A DNA stretch of 64,000 nt from a virus, in the IMG/VR virus record IMGVR_UViG_3300010885_020237, positions 1 through 64,000 of that record; one strand, written 5' to 3'. Each line of letters begins with the position of its first letter. The stretch's first letter is position 1. Position numbers and translations under genes: made by a program. Below, piece after piece: positions 49,901 through 58,528 of the stretch. Under the pieces are notes generated by a model. That model was not told the DNA's origin, did no database searches, and saw only the letters and a program-made list of their open reading frames with translations.

Positions 49901-51399
49901 TTAATATCTTTTCCTATCGTATCATTATATGTAAGAAATTGTGGATAATATAATGTATCTGTAAAAGATAGTATGTAAGTAAAATCTTTATCACTAGTCA
50001 AGGATGGCAGTAATGTACTTTTATTTTGTGATAAATTATTAATTGAATTTTGAATTCCAAAATTTGGAAAATTTGGATTAAAAAATTTATCATTTACATT
50101 AAATTTATTGTTTAATATGTCTAAATTTAAGTTAATCTTTGTATCTTCTGCTGCAAAGTCTGTCGCGACTAGAAAGTTTCTAACTTGTGGAATAGCAAAT
50201 TGATCTTTATTAAATTTATTATTAAAATAAAATGTATATCTGTTAAGACTTGAATCACTTTGCAATAGAATAAGATCTTTTACTGTTTGTTGTAAATTAG
50301 CATTTAATCTAAACGTGTTAGAAGAATCTGAACTATTTATTATGGAAAAACCAGGATCATTTGACCACCCATTATAAATGTCTTCATAGTAAGAATCCCC
50401 GCTAACATTTACCTCTAATTTTTTCTTTTCTTCAGCGAATTGCTCTTCTAATAATTTATTTCTTTTTTCTTGCTCTTCTTGCTCCTTTTTACTTGTTATT
50501 AAATTTATATATTGTCTAATTTGAAGATTTACTATAGTGGGTAAATTAGAAGGGTTATTTATTTTTAATGATCCTCCTAATGCGCCTAATCCAATTACTT
50601 TAATCATACAATCATATCCTGAATCTTGATTATAGGAAAATGTAAAATTGGTTACAATTCCAAGCATGCCATCATAATTACCACCAGTAGCTCTTACATT
50701 TTGAGCTATTTTAAGATTGATGGTTTCTTTTGTCATACCCTTCTCAAAAGGATTTAATGCATTAAATTCTGTATAATCAAATTGATTTTTATTGGCAAAT
50801 TCACTAAGGCTTTTAACATATACTGTGTGGCCCCATTCAATTAACATTGTGTATCCCAATTTAAAATATAGAGCATCAATAATATCTAATTCAGCCTTAG
50901 ACCATACTTTAAAATTAATAGTTGCCATTCTAATAGAACCTAATCTGCCTTGAGTATCTATCGTTGCGTCTGTGATACCTGGCATTGGTCTATATCCAGA
51001 GGTTTGAATCTCTTTATCACCTAACATTCCATAAGCTCCATCTTTTCCAAGACCTGATCGTAAAACTGATTTACTTGGATCTAAATATTGAGAAGTTCCG
51101 CCGAATAAAACATATTTTTTTGCCAAATCTTCTGCGTTAGATAGATCTGATATGCCTAACGTGTATTTAAAATAGTCAATATCATTCAATAAAGCAGTGT
51201 CTTTATCTGCATTTATATTGATTGAAGATACTACTCTAATCCAAGCAGTTTTATTCGCTCTATATATTGCGTTAAGATCTTCTTGACCTTTTGTTGCGCC
51301 GAAATAGGTATAATTAGATCTTATAGCGATTTGATCTTTTATCCACTGTGGTAATGCGGTTCCAAATACATTGGATATTTTATTGTCAAGAGATGGCAT
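46951..51399 (-). CDS. large baseplate protein with C-terminal M15-like peptidase
   Basis: A 1482-residue protein. The first 350 residues resemble a baseplate or hub protein (WIKDQIAIRSNYTYFGA, LRSGLGKDGAYGML). Residues about 230-450 are Asn-rich with a coiled segment. The last 90 residues have TSRHESGNAVDIS and THDNHIHVSNLP, the H-x6-D...H zinc layout of VanY/D-Ala-D-Ala carboxypeptidases (M15). It would cut peptidoglycan peptides during injection. The fusion at the baseplate fits a tail lysin. Confidence 0.75.
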   Translation of the reverse strand: MPSLDNKISNVFGTALPQWIKDQIAIRSNYTYFGATKGQEDLNAIYRANKTAWIRVVSSININADKDTALLNDIDYFKYTLGISDLSNAEDLAKKYVLFGGTSQYLDPSKSVLRSGLGKDGAYGMLGDKEIQTSGYRPMPGITDATIDTQGRLGSIRMATINFKVWSKAELDIIDALYFKLGYTMLIEWGHTVYVKSLSEFANKNQFDYTEFNALNPFEKGMTKETINLKIAQNVRATGGNYDGMLGIVTNFTFSYNQDSGYDCMIKVIGLGALGGSLKINNPSNLPTIVNLQIRQYINLITSKKEQEEQEKRNKLLEEQFAEEKKKLEVNVSGDSYYEDIYNGWSNDPGFSIINSSDSSNTFRLNANLQQTVKDLILLQSDSSLNRYTFYFNNKFNKDQFAIPQVRNFLVATDFAAEDTKINLNLDILNNKFNVNDKFFNPNFPNFGIQNSINNLSQNKSTLLPSLTSDKDFTYILSFTDTLYYPQFLTYNDTIGKDINYGQIQTENNKNVVTFIQYSVNEVNYRADVTINLSDQGINLLDTLNGSIPYQSLKIHDLISDQLKDYNTPWKVDSIGKYNYFARSFHRSFHFNDATGIYVDTSINNNDYKTIGLNLYKQIDIEIPNARKKTTPLPSGEIISEPENVKYHLNIGLFINDVSMITDFEQKNAKKTKESQLLSIQNQLKNLADQNTKDQSKEVPIDQTTLQKQISSALTYQSNLELAIKSIELYALTKAVTDNGLNIGSKINAYQLSSKENRKFIDGIFKYGIYNDFLSNLFDKKINDDFSWNSGDNAYINNLIGSNSDIKMRLFAKYGFNTAYMSAKADGEDYNKRLEDSIPPVDYDALTTVYVVPYDINQSIEGGSDIVHPVYVQLGFLLMILNSMCTIYESKSSDNNSGPIKPRPVVYIDYNPETNFCLTNPVQLTTDAFNFLIPMQASQAQYATLFPSGSIYTDDKSGISIKAPIDGDHVALFNPENDDAISKKLPEFRAKIGGSDAYRGKTMKILVSCEYILNIIKDFSANDGMNDVYLKPFLEQLIKDLNKSLGGINVFRISYDDPSNCFAIVDDQIQPLAPGEKEVGQTATDQIPLFGVKSIAKSINIQTEIGSNLANMVAISANSNPSDQSANSINASSFGFINNSFLDRYIPVKKELTPEEIKTNKAKDQQKQEAKYDSELITAQKFNDTIISYYGKNAKPNKDSVGQATNYYINRMSKKMNQEGPTRASAMIPVSVNFTTDGISGFNIGQAFTIPQEILPYTYSARQTPTIKSVQNPTENAKVAFATVGINHVIQGNVWDTSIKGSMILIKDQGAFNGETLNTTYNKQTIDIVNIENNALDIFNSTINYSNYSIAKSKNYSNISFASSKDSTPETDKIKDSLLKDINDAAKSAGVQVTITTAITGHKSHPGTSRHESGNAVDISIIDGKSVSRDEKVKISVDKFVSELEKLSYKKNQENGNPKSVLTFGYDRAGTHDNHIHVSNLP

Positions 51400-51708
51400 T
51401 TATCTAATAGAGTTTACTTGTTTGTAACTATTTACGATTCCCACTATATTAGTAGGTACTCGCAATTGTATTCCTATTGGAGGATATAGGGAATCTCCTG
51501 ATAGTGAATTAGCAGATGCTAATATCCACCAAAAGTCTACATCTCCATAAAAATTTTGCGCTAATATATCTAATCTATCGCCTAAAGTTGTAATTATATA
51601 ATTATCATTATCGATTACAGGAATATCGGGATAAATATTATTTAAGAAGTATCTAGCTCCTACAGAATTAACTTTTGTTGATGGTATAGTTTGATATCTA
51701 TTGTACAT
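51400..51708 (-). CDS. LysM-type baseplate protein (gp53-like)
   Basis: A 102-residue protein. TTLGDRLDILAQNFYGDVDFWWILASAN and PPIGIQLRVP match the LysM-like fold of P2 gpX and T4 gp53 baseplate proteins. It is adjacent to two other baseplate genes with spacing of four bases or less. Confidence 0.85.
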   Translation of the reverse strand: MYNRYQTIPSTKVNSVGARYFLNNIYPDIPVIDNDNYIITTLGDRLDILAQNFYGDVDFWWILASANSLSGDSLYPPIGIQLRVPTNIVGIVNSYKQVNSIR

Positions 51709-51712
51709 AATC

Positions 51713-53440
51713 TTATACTTTAATCTTTGGTAAATTGTTTAAATCGATTGTATTTTTAAACATATTTTTACCTTTTGTATAGTTTTTTTGTAATTCTGTT
51801 GCCGCTTTTTCTTGTTGGGGAGTAAGTGGTGGTGGACGTAGGGCATTATTAGATTTTGCGGTCACATAGTCTTTATTTCCTATTATTGCAGTTCCTACTG
51901 TTTTATCCTTATTGCCTCCAGGTACCCAACGTCTAGGTAATTCATCGAATATAGGATCGAATCCAACAGATACATCTATCATTTTAGGCAATTGTCCGCC
52001 ATTTGCTCTTGTTCCTTCAATTTCCCATGCGGTATTATTATCAACCGTTAAATTTACTGATGTCAATATTCCTGGCATTCTGTATAAATAGTCTCCTAAA
52101 GTTAATTTCACTAAAGGAGCTCTCATAAATCCTGACGCAGAATAATCTGGATACACTTGCGACACTAAATAATTTAATTTATTATAAAGTGGCTGCATTT
52201 CTTCTTGAGAAAATGCAACTACTCTAAATCCAAAACTTATTGATCTTTGAAAGCCTTGATAGGTTTTAAAAGTTTCACCTCTACCCATGTATTTAAATGA
52301 ATTCCATTCTCCAGTATTACTATCAGAAATTCCGCTAGTTAAAAATGCTCTAAATATAAGAGGTATAGATTCTCCAGGATAATCATTACTCATACATTCA
52401 AAACCAAACTTGATAACATCTTTATTATCAGTTAAATTTGTATAAGGATCTTTATCAGTTAATTTAAATTCATTAAATTTATTAAGTTTATCTTTGCCAT
52501 CAACAAAAAAGTTATAATCTACTCCATTAGCAAAATAATAATCCATTTGCGATTCAGAATCAATAACATTTCTAAAATCAGGAAAAGATTTAGTATTCAT
52601 ATTCTTGGAATACCCAGACTTTATTATATTTCGATTCATAATATTATTATAACTCATAGCAAACATATTGCCCTTTAAATCATATGCTTCCTCTGTGTTT
52701 GTTGATCTTTTTATAGTAGTAGATCCAACTCCATATACGGATCCCGGTCCGCCTAAATATTGAAATAGCAAATTATTATTTAGACTAATTCCAAGTCTAT
52801 TAACAGTGTTTATATTTTGAACATCTCTTGGCTTTTCTAGCTTAAGTTTTGCAAGTATTAATAATCTATTTGTGTCTTGTAAATTAGTTCCGGTAAGTAA
52901 TTTTTCTGCTCCAACTATATTCATATAATACTTAGAAAAAGTATCAATTGGAAATAAGCCGTGTCTAGGAATATGTGTTCCTGTTCCAGAAGCTAAAACT
53001 TGCGCTAATGTGTTTTGACCGTTATTGTATACTCTAGTATTTTCTATTACATCTAAATTAAGAGTTCCTCCCAATAAAGAGTTTAATCCACTAAGACCAC
53101 CAATAGATTGGCCAGTTTGCATTTTTGGATTAGATAATTGAAGACCAATTTGTTTTTGTAAAAACGCAGATCCTCTTGGTTTATCGTTAAAGAATTTTTT
53201 GATTCTATCTTTATCGATTTGTCCATTTAATAAAGCCGTTTGACCATTAATAAGACCTCCTCTAATTGGATAATCTAATCCGTTTATATTATTATTGTAG
53301 AAAGCTAATGCAGTAGGAGACGCAGTACCTAAATCAGGTATCGGAAACTGTTCATATGGTTGCCCAGACCAACCGTTTCCAAGTCTATCGCTACCAAATT
53401 TAAGAGACTTTAAAGAGGTTTTTAAATTTATTAAAGGCAT
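51713..53440 (-). CDS. baseplate tube-junction protein candidate
   Basis: A 575-residue protein. The C-terminal part has QPLYNKLNYLVSQVYPDY, APLVKLTLGDYLYRMPGIL and LPKMIDVSVGFDPIFDELPRRW. Such proteins in myoviruses lie between the LysM baseplate gene and the tape measure gene and are linked to the tube-initiating complex (T4 gp48/gp54 position). The function is inferred from position and these motifs. Confidence 0.6.
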   Translation of the reverse strand: MPLINLKTSLKSLKFGSDRLGNGWSGQPYEQFPIPDLGTASPTALAFYNNNINGLDYPIRGGLINGQTALLNGQIDKDRIKKFFNDKPRGSAFLQKQIGLQLSNPKMQTGQSIGGLSGLNSLLGGTLNLDVIENTRVYNNGQNTLAQVLASGTGTHIPRHGLFPIDTFSKYYMNIVGAEKLLTGTNLQDTNRLLILAKLKLEKPRDVQNINTVNRLGISLNNNLLFQYLGGPGSVYGVGSTTIKRSTNTEEAYDLKGNMFAMSYNNIMNRNIIKSGYSKNMNTKSFPDFRNVIDSESQMDYYFANGVDYNFFVDGKDKLNKFNEFKLTDKDPYTNLTDNKDVIKFGFECMSNDYPGESIPLIFRAFLTSGISDSNTGEWNSFKYMGRGETFKTYQGFQRSISFGFRVVAFSQEEMQPLYNKLNYLVSQVYPDYSASGFMRAPLVKLTLGDYLYRMPGILTSVNLTVDNNTAWEIEGTRANGGQLPKMIDVSVGFDPIFDELPRRWVPGGNKDKTVGTAIIGNKDYVTAKSNNALRPPPLTPQQEKAATELQKNYTKGKNMFKNTIDLNNLPKIKV

Positions 53441-53465
53441 AATTAACGTGTTTATTATTTATTTA

Positions 53466-55673
53466 TTAGTAACCTGTTTGCCAATCTGTCTCTTTGTGAG
53501 TAGACTCATTATAAACTTTCCATTGAGTTTTTGAAGGATCACGTGGATCTCGCCTTTGTTCAACTCTTAAATTAACATTGGTTTCTCCAGGTTTAATTAA
53601 TCCCGCTGATACCGCCATTTGATTCATATTCGCTGATTTTTTTGCAGCATTGGCAGATACTGATTCGCCTCCTAGATCTCCGCCAATCGCTCTAATTTGA
53701 GCTCCCATATTCGCGGATCCTTCTTTAATGCTTTCTATAAAATCATTTGGTATTTGACCAAACGCTACGTAATCTAATCCTTCTAAAATATAATAAGCAG
53801 CTTTACCAATGAATTCAACTGCGGTGGCGAAAAAGTCTCTAACACCTTCTATTACTTTTCTGATATTTTCTGGTTTTGATAGATAATCAAAAAAGCTTTC
53901 TATCTTTTCAATAATTCCGCTTTTTTCAACAAAATCAGCTATAGATTGTTGTATTTTTTCCGTAAAAGCTCCAATTTTTTCTTGTATAGAAGAATTTGTT
54001 AAGTTTTGATAGGCTTCTTCGCCTGTTAATTTTACTATCTCTTCTTTAGTTTTTCCTTGCGCTTTTAAAGCTTGTACTTTTGCTTGAGCGTCTTTAAGAT
54101 CTCTTGCTCCTAATCGACTTAATAGCTCTTGCTGTTTAAGCATATCACCCAATTGATCTCTGGACATCCCGAAAGCTTTGGCCATTGATTCAGCTTGAAT
54201 TCTATTCATGCTTAAAAATTGAGAAGAATTTCCTACTTGCGTTGATATCTCTTCAGCAGCGCCTGCTAAATCGTTATTTAAGAAAAGCTCTCTGGCTTTA
54301 GACAAATTAATGTTTTTCCCAGTTAATAATTGAGCTTCAAATTCACTTGATATACTTGATTCAAAATCTAAAAACGAACTTGCTAATGAATCTAATTGCT
54401 TTAATTCTAATCCCATTGATTTAACAGTAACTAAAGACTTGGTTAATTTTTCTGGATATTTCGCAAAAGAAAGTCCCAAATAGCCTCCAAAACTAGAGGC
54501 TTCTTTAAGTACTTTTTCATATTGAAAACTTATGCCTGTTGCATTTTTTAAAGCGCCAACTTGAGAAAGAATTGATTCAGTAGTTCCCTGTGCAGATTTT
54601 CCAGTAAGAATAGAAGATTCAAGAATAGCTTTTCTAGACTCTAATTCAAGACCTGGTATATCTTTTAGGTTGATACTAGTCATTAATTGTTCGTTCGTAA
54701 GTCGATTAGTAACTCCCAAAGCGTCAACCATTTCCAATTGCGCGTCTACCATTCTTTGAGAATTCACAAATAAATCTCCGCTAGTAATACTAAGATCCGC
54801 GAATTCCATTTTTATCTTTCTAGCCTCTTGGATAGAAATGTTCATGCCTCTTGCGAACTTAACTGTTTTGTCTTGTATTCCTACTATATAATCGAACGCC
54901 GATTTTAATCCGCTGACGATTCCGCCAATTGCGCCACCTATAAGAGGTAACATAGTTAATGGATCTTTTAAAGCTTCACCTATTCCTCCTGCTGCAGCTT
55001 TTCCTAAACTTTTTAATTTATCACCAAAAGTAAATTTTTCGCCTCGCTTATTTAATTCTTTGGCGTGTTCAACCATATCTTCAAAGTAATCATTACCTAA
55101 TCCTAAATTTTTAGCTAGACCTCCCATTACTTTACCAGTAAATCCTATACTTTTTGATACTTCTTTTTCTATAGCTAATTGCTCTTTCGCAATAGCTAAA
55201 CTTTCTTCTCCTATTTTTACTGTTTGAAGTGCATTTGCATAACTTTGTTCATCTATAGAAAGAATTTCAAATAAATTATCTTTCGTTTCAATTAACATTG
55301 CTTGTTCTTGCTCTAGTAGTTTTTTTTCTGCGCCGGTAGAAGTGTTTATTTGGTCTTGTAAATTATTAATAAATTTTAAATTATCTAAATAATCTTTTAC
55401 AGCATCGGTATTTGCGTATTCTAAATCTGTTAATTGTTTTTTAGCTGTATACTGTTTTTCTGTAGCTCTTTGAATCTCTTTATTTATGTCTTTAATATTT
55501 ATAGAACTTGTACTCATGGAATTTATACGAGCTTCTAATTTTTCGTATGATCTATCCATTTGTTTTAACAGATTAAGACTATCCTTTATAATGTCTTGAA
55601 AGTCTGTTTCACTCTTTAGCCTTCTTTTACTATCTTCTTGTAGATCTTTACTTATTTTTTTATCTGCAGCCAT
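53466..55673 (-). CDS. tail tape measure protein
   Basis: A 735-residue protein. The N-terminal 190 residues are coiled coil, residues about 225-275 have Gly/Ala-rich hydrophobic segments (GKAAAGGIGEAL, LIGGAIGGIVSGL), and the C-terminal part has membrane-like helices (FFATAVEFIGKAAYYIL). Tape measures set tail length and help DNA cross the membrane. It lies downstream of the gp26-like and overlapping genes, the standard position. Confidence 0.85.
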   Translation of the reverse strand: MAADKKISKDLQEDSKRRLKSETDFQDIIKDSLNLLKQMDRSYEKLEARINSMSTSSINIKDINKEIQRATEKQYTAKKQLTDLEYANTDAVKDYLDNLKFINNLQDQINTSTGAEKKLLEQEQAMLIETKDNLFEILSIDEQSYANALQTVKIGEESLAIAKEQLAIEKEVSKSIGFTGKVMGGLAKNLGLGNDYFEDMVEHAKELNKRGEKFTFGDKLKSLGKAAAGGIGEALKDPLTMLPLIGGAIGGIVSGLKSAFDYIVGIQDKTVKFARGMNISIQEARKIKMEFADLSITSGDLFVNSQRMVDAQLEMVDALGVTNRLTNEQLMTSINLKDIPGLELESRKAILESSILTGKSAQGTTESILSQVGALKNATGISFQYEKVLKEASSFGGYLGLSFAKYPEKLTKSLVTVKSMGLELKQLDSLASSFLDFESSISSEFEAQLLTGKNINLSKARELFLNNDLAGAAEEISTQVGNSSQFLSMNRIQAESMAKAFGMSRDQLGDMLKQQELLSRLGARDLKDAQAKVQALKAQGKTKEEIVKLTGEEAYQNLTNSSIQEKIGAFTEKIQQSIADFVEKSGIIEKIESFFDYLSKPENIRKVIEGVRDFFATAVEFIGKAAYYILEGLDYVAFGQIPNDFIESIKEGSANMGAQIRAIGGDLGGESVSANAAKKSANMNQMAVSAGLIKPGETNVNLRVEQRRDPRDPSKTQWKVYNESTHKETDWQTGY

Positions 55674-55693
55674 CTATAGTTTGTTTCTTAGAT

Positions 55694-55702
55694 ATAAATA
55701 TC
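55694..55702 (-). promoter_or_regulatory. ATATTTATA box
   Basis: The recurring box is 20 bases upstream of the tape measure gene start. Confidence 0.5.
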
Positions 55703-55710
55703 GTTCTAAC

Positions 55711-55974
55711 CTATTTCTTTGATTTTACTTTTGATACATACGTAGGCTCCTTCTGCGAAGCTTTGTTCACATGATCAGGTATTTGCACCATTGTTTTAGG
55801 ATCAGTCTTGTCCGTTAGTTTTTCATTACCTTTATTCTTTAACTCTTCTACCTTCTCGAGGTGCTCGTTAATCTTTTTAAGATTGAAACGTCTATGTGGA
55901 ACCGGCATGTGCCACACCTCAGAATAACTAAAGCCTCCTCCCCCGTGATATACGAGTTCAAAGACTTCAGTCAT
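55711..55974 (-). CDS. small tail-assembly protein, possible frameshift product
   Basis: I use the ATG at 55974 (87 residues): MTEVFELVYHGGGGFSYSEVWHMPVPH, then a charged helical region (INEHLEKVEELKNKG). The frame also stays open upstream to 56034, overlapping the end of the gp26-like gene in the +1 phase. It lies directly before the tape measure gene, where tail assembly chaperones are usually made by frameshifting. Confidence 0.6.
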   Translation of the reverse strand: MTEVFELVYHGGGGFSYSEVWHMPVPHRRFNLKKINEHLEKVEELKNKGNEKLTDKTDPKTMVQIPDHVNKASQKEPTYVSKVKSKK

Positions 55975-55984
55975 AAAGATATTT

Positions 55985-56749
55985 TTATACGATGCCGAGG
56001 CCGGGAAAAAAGAATTCCGCTCCCATCGGTACATCGATAACTAATTCAGTTCCATCTTTAAAAGTAATGGTCGTAGACATATCGATGTCTGGAGTTACTT
56101 GTGCAATATATCTTCTAAGAGGATTAGAATCTCTAGCCAATAAAGCGCCTGAATCTATAAAGTCCCTAACAGTTTTTTGTGTTCTGTCTCCATTAACTGA
56201 AGTGATTTGATATTTTAATCTTTCACTTGCTCCTGGTTCGTAGCCTAAACTTTTTTTAATTGCTTTAGCCTCTTCATCAATTTTCTTATCGTCATCTACA
56301 GTTAAGATTTTAAATGTAACCACATTTTTACTGTAAGGCAATTCAAAAGTAACTTCTCCATTTTCAAAAAGGGACAAATCTACTTCTTTATAATTTAATT
56401 TTTGTAGATCCACTACAATAGCTTCTTCTTCTCCTGTATTAGGATTCTTAACCATTAAATTATAGTCTTTGCCATAACCTAAGATTCTCGCTGCAATTAG
56501 AAGCGCATTCCTGTCGCCCAGTAACAGATCCTCGTACGTGATCGGGGTTTTAATAAGTGACTTAAGCATCTTCTCTATCGCTAAGCCCTGACGTAACAGG
56601 TTCACATTGGTGAGTATATCCTCAGTTTTAGCAGTCATATAAGCCATCTCTACCTCTCCTGAGGCTAAAGCGCTATCTGCTGGGTACAATTTACCTTTAC
56701 TAGGTAAGTCAATCATTTCTGTCGGTGCGGTAAACTTTGATTCTGCCAT
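55985..56749 (-). CDS. T4 gp26-like baseplate hub/tail assembly protein
   Basis: A 254-residue protein. IDLPSKGKLYPADSALASGEVEMAYMTAKTEDIL, LLRQGLAIEKMLKSLI and DLLLGDRNALLIAARILGYG match the T4-type baseplate hub (gp26) family. The C-terminal half is beta-rich. Its last codons include TTC TTT TTT CCC, where a shift could join it to the downstream frame. A rho-independent terminator and an ATATTTATA box precede it, so it may begin its own transcript. Confidence 0.8.
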   Translation of the reverse strand: MAESKFTAPTEMIDLPSKGKLYPADSALASGEVEMAYMTAKTEDILTNVNLLRQGLAIEKMLKSLIKTPITYEDLLLGDRNALLIAARILGYGKDYNLMVKNPNTGEEEAIVVDLQKLNYKEVDLSLFENGEVTFELPYSKNVVTFKILTVDDDKKIDEEAKAIKKSLGYEPGASERLKYQITSVNGDRTQKTVRDFIDSGALLARDSNPLRRYIAQVTPDIDMSTTITFKDGTELVIDVPMGAEFFFPGLGIV

Positions 56750-56767
56750 AAATTATTTGTTGTTTTA

Positions 56768-56776
56768 TATAAATAT
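56768..56776 (-). promoter_or_regulatory. ATATTTATA box after terminator
   Basis: The box is 18 bases upstream of the gp26-like gene and directly follows a rho-independent terminator, which supports a promoter at this place. Confidence 0.6.
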
Positions 56777-56803
56777 ACAAATACGAAGTTTTCCTGCATA
56801 AAA

Positions 56804-56827
56804 AAAGACTGCGGTGAAGCAATCTTT
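56804..56827 (-). terminator. rho-independent terminator after tail tube gene
   Basis: On the minus strand AAAGA-T-TGC pairs with GCA-G-TCTTT around TTCACC, followed by a run of seven T. It ends the sheath-tube transcript. Confidence 0.7.
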
Positions 56828-56851
56828 CTTTTTATTGATGTGTGGTTTTGC

Positions 56852-57337
56852 CTAGTAATTTAGTTCTGCGTAGTCGAGTCCTAAAGTCAATGTTAATTCT
56901 GTAGGATCTGCTGTTGCCCAATCGTAAGAACCGAAAGAGGTTTCTTTAATGAAAGCTCCTTTGATAATCCACTCAGAGACTATGTCTCCAACTGGTCCTA
57001 AGATAGCTAAGCTACAATCTTTCTTATAAAAGTCAGAATAACCGTCTCTACCTGTAACTGATTCGTGGTGTAATCTTACCCATTCCATAATGGCTTGTTG
57101 GCCTGATGGAGAGATTGGACTGTATAAAGACAAGTTAATGTCTTTCCACTCTGCTTTACCTTTTAATTTGCGATAAACGTTAATGTGTTCAATCTTTATT
57201 TCACCCAAGGTAACACCAGGAGCGTCAGCCTTTTTAATTAGATAAGAAGGAATACCGTCTAGATAGAATACGAAGCGATTCTGAACCATTGGTTCGAAGG
57301 CGGTAAACATTATTTCATTGCTATCCAAAATTGGCAT
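56852..57337 (-). CDS. tail tube protein (gp19-like)
   Basis: A 161-residue protein. EPMVQNRFVFYLDGIPSYLIKKADAPG, WKDINLSLYSPISPSGQQAI and WIIKGAFIKETSFGSYDW are the strand pattern of the T4 gp19 tube family. It forms the inner tube through which DNA passes. The GIY-YIG gene at 57344 separates it from the sheath region. Confidence 0.9.
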   Translation of the reverse strand: MPILDSNEIMFTAFEPMVQNRFVFYLDGIPSYLIKKADAPGVTLGEIKIEHINVYRKLKGKAEWKDINLSLYSPISPSGQQAIMEWVRLHHESVTGRDGYSDFYKKDCSLAILGPVGDIVSEWIIKGAFIKETSFGSYDWATADPTELTLTLGLDYAELNY

Positions 57338-57343
57338 AATATT

Positions 57344-57922
57344 CTAGTTTATTTGTGTTTTTAATAATTTCGTTACGTAAGCTTTAGATTTATTTAAATA
57401 TTTTGCTAAAGCCGTCTGTGATTCAAATTCAATTTTGTCGTATACAACCTTTAATCTTTTTGGACTAGCTTTATCTTTCCAATATCCTGGTTTTCCATAA
57501 AGAGGATTTAATTCTCCAACTCTACCAAAACAAGGATTTTTTTCTCCTTTAGAAGCCAAACTCTTTTTTCTTTTTGACTCTTCAGTGTGAATTTGATTTT
57601 TAGCGGCTAATCTACATTTGTCTTTAGTTTCTTTTGTGTGTCTAAATCCAACTGTTCCTTCTCCACCATCAGTCAAATTAACCAATGTTCCAAGTCGTAA
57701 ATCTCGTCTACCGTAAAGAGCTATAAATTCTTTTTCTTTTTCTTTTGCTTGTTCCCAAGTTAAGTCTTCAAATAGAATTTCAATTTCGTAACCTTTTGCG
57801 GCGATATTCTTCCAGATTCTAGTTCGATTTGTTTTATGATATGCTCTAGATTCGCTTTCTCCTATTCCTATATAAAAAACCTCTTGTTTGTCCGTTCTTA
57901 TGTGTCTGTATAATATTGCCAA
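57344..57922 (-). CDS. GIY-YIG homing endonuclease, TTG start
   Basis: A 192-residue paralogue of the protein at 42925. AILYRHIRTDKQEVFYIGIG is the core, EFIALYGRRD and NLTDGGEG follow, and the second half has NUMOD3-like repeats and a helix-turn-helix tail (SQTALAKYLNKSKAYV). The start is TTG at 57922; alignment with the paralogue supports it, since no ATG exists nearby. It lies inside the tail gene cluster. Confidence 0.87.
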   Translation of the reverse strand: MAILYRHIRTDKQEVFYIGIGESESRAYHKTNRTRIWKNIAAKGYEIEILFEDLTWEQAKEKEKEFIALYGRRDLRLGTLVNLTDGGEGTVGFRHTKETKDKCRLAAKNQIHTEESKRKKSLASKGEKNPCFGRVGELNPLYGKPGYWKDKASPKRLKVVYDKIEFESQTALAKYLNKSKAYVTKLLKTQIN

Positions 57923-57932
57923 AATGTTCTCT

Positions 57933-57941
57933 TATAAATAT
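57933..57941 (-). promoter_or_regulatory. ATATTTATA box
   Basis: The recurring box is ten bases upstream of the GIY-YIG TTG start at 57922. Confidence 0.4.
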
Positions 57942-57950
57942 GGCTTTCAC

Positions 57951-58505
57951 CTATTTTTTCTTTGCTGCGTCTGCTTTTTTCTTATCATCAGCTTTTTTAG
58001 CTTCCACTTCTTTTTTCTTCTTATCTTCTGCGGCTTTTTTCTTTTTTTCTTCTGCAGCTTTTTTAGGATCTACTTTTACTTTGCTTTCATTTTGAAAGCC
58101 TTTTGCTTGATCAGCTGCTCCAGATACACCTTTACCTACAGTATTGTAAGCTTCGATGAATCCTTTCATACCTTTAAGATTATTGTCTTTCATGTATTTA
58201 AACATGTTTTTTACAATACCAACGCTTAGTCCTAAGAAACCTGCTAATGGTATAGCAAACGGTATAAGATCCATCAAACTGGTTTCTTCCATTTTCTCTT
58301 TCTTTTCGCCTGTTTTAGCTTTTGCAGCTCTAGCTTTTGCGATCATTGCGTTAGTCTTGTCATTATGTTCTTTCTCTTGTTTCTGTATAGAAGCTTTCAC
58401 TTTTTCAGGGGTTGCTTTATCAGTAGCTTCTAGTAATGCTTTCTTAAGAGCAGATTCGTATAATGCCTTGGGAACTTTTATTCTAATTAATGTGTTATCT
58501 TTCAT
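57951..58505 (-). CDS. virion-region protein with Lys/Ala-rich tail
   Basis: A 184-residue protein. The N-terminal 70 residues are helical and basic, residues 79-100 (MDLIPFAIPLAGFLGLSVGIV) are hydrophobic and membrane-like, and the last 45 residues repeat A-x-x-K-K-K units. No family is recognised. It lies between the sheath and tube genes. Confidence 0.6.
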   Translation of the reverse strand: MKDNTLIRIKVPKALYESALKKALLEATDKATPEKVKASIQKQEKEHNDKTNAMIAKARAAKAKTGEKKEKMEETSLMDLIPFAIPLAGFLGLSVGIVKNMFKYMKDNNLKGMKGFIEAYNTVGKGVSGAADQAKGFQNESKVKVDPKKAAEEKKKKAAEDKKKKEVEAKKADDKKKADAAKKK

Positions 58506-58528
58506 TTATAGTTTATTTATGGTGGTTA

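Noticed and set aside
57888-58229. Plus-strand frame of 113 residues, very hydrophobic and Phe-rich
   Set aside because: It is the complement of the Lys/Ala-rich tail of the gene at 57951. AAG/AAA codons read backwards give Phe and Leu, so this is a shadow frame with no leader of its own.
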